Below are positions 57,001 to 64,000 of a DNA stretch of 64,000 nt, in pieces. The position numbers and the translations under genes are program-made. The notes below the pieces were generated by a model that did not search any database, was not told where the DNA came from, and saw only the letters and a program-made list of their open reading frames with translations. How positions within the stretch are numbered: the first letter of the stretch is position 1; each line of letters starts with the position of its first letter. This stretch comes from Artemisia argyi (lineage: Eukaryota > Streptophyta > Magnoliopsida > Asterales > Asteraceae). Location: NCBI GenBank assembly GCA_030686995.1, contig CM060708.1, forward strand, positions 103,794,523 through 103,858,522, in the 5' to 3' direction.

Positions 57001-60000
57001 TATTCGTTTTGACTTGTCTATTTACCAACTAATTCATTTTAATGGTATAATAATTTTCAAGCCAATTACATGCTTTATAACACAAGTACTTTTTACAAAG
57101 TCACTTCATGTCCATGTCTTTACAAGAAAACATAAACTGTTATAATCCCACTATACGTTATAAGTCATTTAACAATTTAATAACTTCATGTATATGTCTT
57201 AATTAAAAAAAATAACAAGATAACATTTTACTTTATTATAAGTCTTGTAACAATTAAAAGACTTTATGTTTATATCTTTACAATGAAACATAAACATGTT
57301 TAACTAAAGTAATTATGAACACCATCTTTTGGTTTCAATAGTAATTTCAAGTTAATTTATTACTTCATGATAATGTAAATAACATTATTTCTTCATTTAT
57401 TTATGTCATTCCAAGAACACATAAATATTTAGATTGAAGCAGCATTAGATTACTTTATTAATTTATGCCATTCCATGAATTCATAAATATAAAAATTAAA
57501 GTAGTCTCGATATCATATTGACACATGTTCTAATAGGTATCTAATTTAGAAACTGCAAATTCTCATAGTTCAATTACATCAGTTGATCTGCTAGTAATAA
57601 AAATATGAAATTCACCTTGTTGTTGCAATCTAGCTAAGCTCTCACATAAAATAAATTGTAACACCAAGTGTTTCTTGAATTAGATTAGTATAATACATAT
57701 TAGAACGTTATTCTCTTACTTTGTAGTCAAGAGAATCCATCATATCTTTATGATTTGTTTCTTGCACACATTAAAGATAACATTTCTCCCACTTGTGCAT
57801 GGAACAACCTCATATAGTTGATAAACAACACGCCATGCATTTGTTTATGTGATCAATATGATTGTGTCATAGATTTTAGCATAACAAGTAGATGTAGAAC
57901 AACAAGGTCTAGTAAGGAAACGTACAAGACTATCCTTAAAAGTATGAGTTTCTACACTTAGAAAGTAATTATCTTTAGCTACCAAGATGTCAAAGCTTGT
58001 AACTCCCACTGAATTAAAGATCATTACAATAATTCCTTATTCAGTAATAAGTACACAATACTCCCACTGAATTTGACAACATTGTAAATGTTTCATATCC
58101 AGTGACAGAAAATAGTGTGCTTTTAACTTTCTTACACCTTTGAATGTCCATACGTAACAATTACTTATGCACTAAAGAGTGTATCCTACTAACTAAATGA
58201 TGGACTATCCACCAAATGCTATTAACTTGAAAATTTGGGCATGCAATTTCTTCCTTAATAGGTCTACCATCCTACAATGTATGTAGTACCTTTTAAATAG
58301 TCAAAATAACTAGTTTGTCTTTAAACATTTTGCGATAATTAGTCTAGCTTCTAAATATAATAACTCATACAATGTAATTTTTGTTAACCAAATATCATAT
58401 TTGTTACTAAGAATTTAATCACCGAATGAGGATGATGAAATCCCTATGGAAAATCTTCGCAATTTTCTTAACTATTAAAAAATTTGCTATGAGTTATATT
58501 AGAATTTAGACATATCTAATATTCCTATTATCCTTTCTCATTCATGAAAAGGAATAGGATTGTGTCTCACTCTTCCTTCATAGAAATGAGACTTCTTTTG
58601 TCTTTTAAGTAAATTATTCTTAATCAAACATATGTTTGAAAACATAACGATATTAATTTACCAAAGCCCAAAGTACATTTACGGTTTGAACGTTGCATTA
58701 ATACATTAAAACGAATTACAAAATTCAATTTCAGTATTTTCGATAATTAGATCTTTAAGAAAATAAAATGCCCATTGGTAAATATTCATATAAACCATAG
58801 TATTTTCTTAAAGCTAGGATCCTAATTGACATAGTAGCATTACATCAGTTGATCTGCTAGTAATGATAGTATTCAACAAGGTAATTGTCGAACAATAATT
58901 GCCAATATCATATTGCAATTCCTAGATTTATGGGATTTACAATCGCAAAACTTTTGTAATGTAAGCATGTTTGATCCCCGTCTCAATGCCTTGAGTCCAA
59001 GATCTCACTTCCTACTCAATTTAAGTCGTCTAACTTAAAAACTGCAAACTCATAAATCCATCACATTAGTTGATCTGCTAGCAATGAATTTATGAAATTT
59101 ACCTCTCCATTGCAATCTCGCCAAGTTCTTACATGACGTAAATTACAACTTTAAGTGTTCTTAATTAGATGGCATTCGACTTAATTTTATAAGGGTATTA
59201 AATTTTGACGTGTAATCAAAATAATGTATGAAGAAGCATGCATACAACTTCATAACATTGGTTTTATAAAACATTTTTATTACCAATTTACTAAGAGTAA
59301 AATAACAAAGTTTTGATTGAGGTATCGAGTTCACCAATTAAAGAATTACCAACAATTATCATCCACTTATATCGTACTTTTGCATAAGCCCTAAGGCTTA
59401 GTGTTTCGGATAATCAATATGGAATTGTGGTGAATTCACCTTTAAGATGATAGTGTACATATAATGGTTGTTCGGTAAGTCTAATTTACACACAAACGAG
59501 CGTTAAGATAGAATGTTGTCTATCTAAGGCCACAATTTAATGTGAAGCCAACCTTATACCCATCTTGTAGTGTGTAAACTTCGGTCGGGCCTAGTTAACC
59601 ATTACGTACAAAAACATCAATCAACCAATCCTTTGAAATTTAAACTCTTAAACCAAAACAATTTCGCCATTTATTTAGTCCATATTATTTTTCTATTCAA
59701 AATTACCCTTTTCGTTTATAAACATGTCTAACATAATAATAAACAAAAACAAGTAATATATAATAAAAAATAAACAACCAAATAAACATATAAATAACAT
59801 AACAATTAAATATGTATAAAATATGTAGCCACATGCAAATCTTATTCAATAGTCCTATTAATAATCAATTCTAGGTGTATTATGCATTTATTCAATTAAG
59901 ACTTTCTTCTTCAAACGAAAAAGAGCCACATACATCGATAAATCGATTGCGTAAGCCAAAACTAAACAAATACCACATAGCACATAATTGATTACTTAAT

Positions 60001-60374
60001 ATTGGAGTCTTCCCCAATTCGACATCTATTAATAAATTTACATGTTTCGATATAACTAACATTTAATATATATATCCAATTTAAACTTTTTAAATCATCA
60101 CACAATAAAACCCATGCAAATATGCACTTTTCATGGATTATCCTTAACAATTAACAAATTGTACCAAGATCGTTTACTAAAACGCATAACCAATTACATG
60201 ACATCCTAGGGTTTCAAATCATATTAAAATCAAAACCAAAAACCATAAATACCTACTAGGTCAAACGACCCAAATAAAAAAATAGGGTTAGGAATATGAA
60301 AACCCTAAAAACATGTAATTAAACGAATCAAGATTCAATTTTTATGCGTTTCGATAATTAATTACACATTATAA
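54057..60374 (-). other. Non-coding interior of the empty Copia element
   Basis: About 6.3 kb without a supported gene. Conserved landmarks are listed under the element. An imperfect ~140-bp direct repeat links 57540-57690 and 59030-59175. A third partial copy lies at 58837-58880. Confidence 0.65.
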
Positions 60375-60390
60375 CGGCTCTAGATGCCAC
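60375..60390 (-). promoter_or_regulatory. Decayed primer-binding site of the empty Copia element
   Basis: Minus strand GTGGCATCTAGAGCCG, compare TGGTATCAGAGCC. It is adjacent to the LTR end at 60391. Confidence 0.6.
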
Positions 60391-61402
60391 TGTTGGAATT
60401 ATAATATCATGACAATCATATAAAATAAACCAAACACATCAAGTGAGCATTGCGGAAGCAATTACAAGATCATATAATATGTAATTAATTAATCAAACAT
60501 AAAAGTAAACATACCTTTGTGATTCTAGCCCGAACAAGAATCAAATACAATCTTCAAATCAAGAACCCTAATTAGGGTTTATGTGGATTATAAGAATTAC
60601 CCCTTACCTCTTTTGTAATTCAATCCAAGATACAAACCAATAGTGTGGTTATATAAAAAAAATGGTATTTGGCGGAACCATCTCAAGTCCGTGTACCTTT
60701 TTGGTACCGAGCCCCCCACCCAACAACGAAGGCATATCTCGATAAATTACCTAGGCAACACTGGCTAACCAAGTTGGAGTCCGGATTCGAACCTCCGCCT
60801 TTAAGCTTTGACTTGGTCAACTGCGCGCTTTTGCGGTAGTTGGTGGCCAACTGCCCTAAGGCAGCTGGTTATGTGTGGTTATATCACGTTCTTGTACACA
60901 CGTACTAATTCAAGTAAAAGTTTATGCAAGTAAATTAAACACAAAACCTTTAGCTTAATGAAAATCGAAAGCTCTTATAGGGTTTAAGTTTGGATCGATT
61001 TAGGGACAAGAGAAGGAGAGAAAAACACCAAGATGTGTGTGTACAAGTTATTTAAAACAGTGAATCTTGGGTTTGTATTTATACTTGAGTTTACTTGGAG
61101 CACAAGGCAATGAGGAAGTGGAACCTCCTTATGGCCGATTGGTTCTAGGCTTCCCCAAGGGATTCCAGAACCTTCTCTTGTTTCCAATTAAACACAAGTA
61201 TTACTTTCCTAATCTTCGTCTAACAGTCGTGAGTCATTCTTCGTTAAATACTAACGGTCGTTACTAGTTTTGTGTTTATTAATAATTACAGATAACATTT
61301 ATAAATAATTGTTCTTTTACTTTTCATACGTATTGTGTGCAATCACGTGATCTCGAGTTCGATCTTAACACACAACTATTAATTTATGTTCATAAACTAA
61401 CA
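60391..61402 (-). repeat. 5' LTR of the empty Copia element
   Basis: Same LTR as 53262-54042 with the SINE insertion at 60655-60872. The TATA box is at 61075-61084. Differences from the partner LTR are few single-base changes. Confidence 0.85.
60655..60872 (-). mobile_element. tRNA-derived SINE in one LTR
   Basis: A 218-bp insertion absent from the partner LTR, flanked by GTGTGGTTATAT at 60643-60654 and 60873-60884. On the minus strand a box-A-like TTAGGGCAGTTGG precedes a perfect box B, GGTTCGAATCC (60783-60793), and the unit ends in a T-run (ACCATTTTTTTTA). The T-tail and tRNA-like head suit plant SINE families with T-rich 3' ends such as Au (from memory). It is Pol III-type and has no coding capacity. 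Confidence 0.8.
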
Positions 61403-61672
61403 GTAACTTGTTCCTTCGAGGCAAGACTTGGACTCTTTAGCATACCTGATTGTAACAAAAAAAATTAAAATTTTTTTAGCTCAGAAATTCATTATAATAA
61501 ACATCTTGCATTCAAATATCTTGAAAACAACCTACCTTTTATTCTTTCCCAAATTGAGATATGCAATACACACGGTTCATATCAATGTACACCCAAATTC
61601 TCTGTGTTCCAATAAACCAATCATTGTCATCCATTAAAAAAAATAAAAAATAAAAAATTCATTTTTTTCGAA
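61403..61672. other. Unassigned AT-rich sequence
   Basis: A 69-codon frame (61428-61637) has no recognisable features and is not called. Confidence 0.4.
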
Positions 61673-61734
61673 AATAAAATATCTTGCAAATGGTAATCTT
61701 ACGTGATGAAAAATATACAATCAAGACGAGATTT

Positions 61735-61822
<88 letters not shown>

Positions 61823-62188
61823 TTCAGTAGAACCTGACTTTGACATACTTTCGACAAACTTTTTATTCGAGTTTTTATTTGATGTTAAAATTTGCGTCTG
61901 AAAAAATTACATGTGATTTATATGTTAGGAATCACTTGTGATTTCATAAATCATAGTATGAGATTTCATAAAACCACATGTGATTTCATAAAATTACATG
62001 TGATTTTAAAATAGCAAACCACAAGTGATTTCTTCAGATATAAATTTCAACACTTACAGAAAAATGTCAAAAAAAAGTTTCTCGAAAGTATATATAAATG
62101 TCTCTCTATAGATATATGATTTAATTCTCGTTGTGATAGTATGATTTTTTTCGCGTAACAATTAATAGTTTGCAAGATATTTAATTTT
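61673..62188. mobile_element. Fold-back element with palindromic core, copy 1
   Basis: The left arm (AAAATATCTTGCAAA...GATTTTATTAT) and right arm (GATTTAATTCTCGTTGTGAT...TTTGCAAGATATTT) are imperfect inverted repeats of about 65-75 bp. The core (61900-62035) holds five or six AAATCACATGTGATTT-type palindromes. A long (TA)n tract expanded inside the left arm (61739-61820). No ORF. Confidence 0.75.
61739..61820. repeat. (TA)n microsatellite
   Basis: About 41 TA units within the left arm of the fold-back element. Confidence 0.9.
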
Positions 62189-62480
62189 TTTTAAAGGATG
62201 AAAGTTATTTATTTATTTTTTTTTTCTTTTTAAATCGAAAAATTAGTGTTCAAAATTTGCTTATTGGATATTTATAGAATATTAGATTTTTATAAAATAT
62301 TGAATCTATATTGGGGAACTAGAAAAAAGATCTCCACCAAAGTTATAAAGATTTATGGACTTTCTTAAGAGGCCAAAAGATTAATATATAACTCATATTT
62401 GTCATATAACCAATGAACAATTCAAATCTATTCATTTAAAAAAAAAAAAACAAAAAACAAAAAAAACTTACACCTTTTTT

Positions 62481-62930
62481 AAAAAAAATTAAATATCTTG
62501 CAAACAGTAAATCGTTACGCGCAAAAAAAAATATTATCGCGACGAGAATTAAATTATCTTTCTATAGACATGTATTGTTATATACTTTCGACGAAATTTT
62601 TTTTCGACGAACATTTTTTTTTCCAATATTTCCGGCCAGAAAAATCATATGCAATTCGTTAAAATGAAATCATATATGATTTTTACAAATCATATATGAT
62701 TTTTACAAATCACGTATGATTCGTAAGAATCATAAGTGATTTGTAAAAATCAAATCATATGTGATTTTTACGAATCATATATGATTTTTTTAGGCAAAAA
62801 AAATCGTCGAAAAAAAAAATCGTCGAAAGTATATAACAATGAATATCTATAGAAAGATAATTTAATTCTTGTCGCGAGGGTATTTTTTTTGTAGTTTGAA
62901 AATTTACTGTTTGCAAGATATGTTCTTAAA
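62481..62930. mobile_element. Fold-back element with palindromic core, copy 2
   Basis: The same arms as copy 1 (TTAAATATCTTGCAAACAGT ... ACTGTTTGCAAGATAT), followed inwards by GCGACGAGAATTAAATTATC and its inverse, then TATACTTTCGACGA and its inverse. The core (62635-62790) is a near-regular array of about seven AAATCATATATGATTTTTAC units of ~20 bp. It lies only about 290 bp from copy 1. Confidence 0.75.
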
Positions 62931-64000
62931 AAAGATGAAAAATAGTTTTTTATTAGTTTAGATAAAAAAAATAGGTGGATATTATTAGTTCATTTTGGTT
63001 CTGGCAAATATTATTCTTAAGAGTTGTACTTGAATTGATCTTTGGGCCCAGATATTTGGGCTTAACATAATATGTTGAAGTGATAAACTGATAATCCGTT
63101 GAATACTTGAATAGTTGAATGTATTAAAACCAGCTAATCAAAATTTATTGGGTCACGAATTCTAGGTTTTACGTGATAATGCGTTGGTTATGTAATAAAA
63201 CTAGCTAATAAAAAGCTAAAATGAAAAAAGGGGCAATTTCATATTTCCTCTCATTTTAGTTGAAAATTTCATATATACCCAAACATGCATTAAAAACATT
63301 GTAAATTGTGCATTTAATACTTACACTTTGGGTATATATGAAATTAATCATGAATGTAAGATGATCTACGAAATTAATCAATGGAAAAACGTAGCCATAG
63401 AACAATCAAGTGTTTGCAAAGGCAAAAAAAAAATGTTTAAATGGGTGATCCCAATCTCGTTGCTCGTTGCTCATAAGTTTGTAGCTAGTCCGGCCTAGAA
63501 AATTTAGCCCACGTAAGATAAATAATTTAGCCCGTCTTTTATTCTTGTTTTGGAAGGTATATCCCTTCCCTGCCCCCCATCGAGAAATAGTTAATTTGGA
63601 CAACCCGTCTATAATTCATCGATCTATAATTCATAAAATAGTGTCTAAAATTCATGAACTACCACACTACCACTCGTAGTTTATAAAAAAATTTCCGTGT
63701 TAAATTTTTTTTAGGGTTTTGTGTTTGGGATGAATTTAAATGCTTTGTTGATAGTTTAGTGTTTAGTATGAGTTTTAATGCTTTGTTGATACTTTTTTAT
63801 TGCTGAAGTTATGATGTCAAAGAATGTTACTCGTATAAGATAGGGTTTGTTAGTTTTGGTATGCTGGTGTTATAACTGTATATGTATAAACCTTGATTGT
63901 TTAACTGTTACATTGCACTTCATATTAGTAATGTGTGTAAAATCTTTAATGAACATGTCTCATTTGATTTTGAGGAGTAGGTGTAATAAGAGTTTGCATG
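62931..64000. other. Right end of the window, no gene supported
   Basis: AT-rich. A small inverted motif (GGGGCAATTTCATAT at 63231 against GGGTATATATGAAATTAA at 63330) may be a short MITE of the type seen at 34046. 63700-64000 is T-rich and could be intronic or flanking DNA, but there is no coding or splice evidence. Confidence 0.4.

Larger units (their letters stand above)
53262..61402 (-). mobile_element. Non-autonomous Copia element without coding capacity
   Basis: LTRs 53262-54042 and 60391-61402 are the same sequence, apart from a 230-bp SINE-plus-duplication insertion in the right one. On the minus strand the interior begins with a decayed primer-binding site and ends with the polypurine tract AAGTGGGAGC before the LTR start TGTTAGTTTATG. 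4 of 5 bases match in the flanking duplication (CTAAC/GTAAC). The 6.3-kb interior is very AT-rich and has no frame over ~90 codons. It keeps repeated CTCCCACT motifs (55774, 56570, 57784, 58003, 58061 approx.) and a thrice-repeated GTTGATCTGCTAG block. This is a LARD-like Copia derivative, dependent on relatives. Confidence 0.8.

Overview
This window looks like AT-rich nuclear DNA of a flowering plant. The best guess is Asteraceae, because the two non-L1 reverse-transcriptase families and the long-terminal-repeat (LTR) families resemble ones I associate with that group; this is from memory, not a search. I can support no host gene in 64 kb. Nearly everything recognisable is transposable-element sequence, mostly broken, nested and non-autonomous. 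The many short ORFs are chance or LTR shadows.

Layout. 518-18259 is a non-coding Copia-type element in minus orientation (Sirevirus-like, 2-kb LTRs). It is split by a 3.9-kb solo LTR (outer bounds 4845-14657, TSD GTGCT). That solo LTR was itself entered by a TAA-flanked non-LTR retrotransposon (8043-10044) and by a second solo LTR of the same family (10141-14053, TSD CTAAT). A non-autonomous Gypsy-type element (18260-24987) sits in the 5' LTR of the outer element and keeps one intact ORF of unknown function (20102-21076). 25478-25752 is a Copia LTR. 25996-31597 is a full-length but decayed plant L1 LINE with a 15-bp TSD. It is followed by a decayed gag-like gene on the minus strand (31690-32363).

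33062-40230 is a cluster of DNA-transposon derivatives: one CACTA-type and three PIF/Harbinger-type elements. A third 3.9-kb solo LTR (34779-38721, TSD TTAAC) is nested inside one of them. 41543-43213 is a second non-LTR retrotransposon copy with an 18-bp fold-back at its 5' junction. 43949-45657 holds a PIF/Harbinger ORF1 pseudogene, bordered by a 3.0-kb solo LTR (45658-48663, TSD ATGGA). 49007-53090 holds Copia fragments: an integrase/RT linker piece, then an LTR with gag and protease, itself split by a 1.9-kb solo LTR (TSD TACAC). 53262-61402 is a non-autonomous Copia element in minus orientation with no coding capacity, and one of its LTRs carries a SINE. 61673-62930 contains two related fold-back elements with palindromic cores.

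The nesting gives a relative order of insertion. Five solo LTRs with matching 5-bp TSDs point to repeated LTR-LTR recombination. The most unusual signals are the covarying terminal hairpin and GCTTAT enrichment of the 3.9-kb LTR family, the repeated GGATCC palindromes of the outer Copia element, the TAA-flanked retrotransposon with a C-terminal zinc-finger/nuclease-like region, and conserved non-coding blocks in the empty Copia element.
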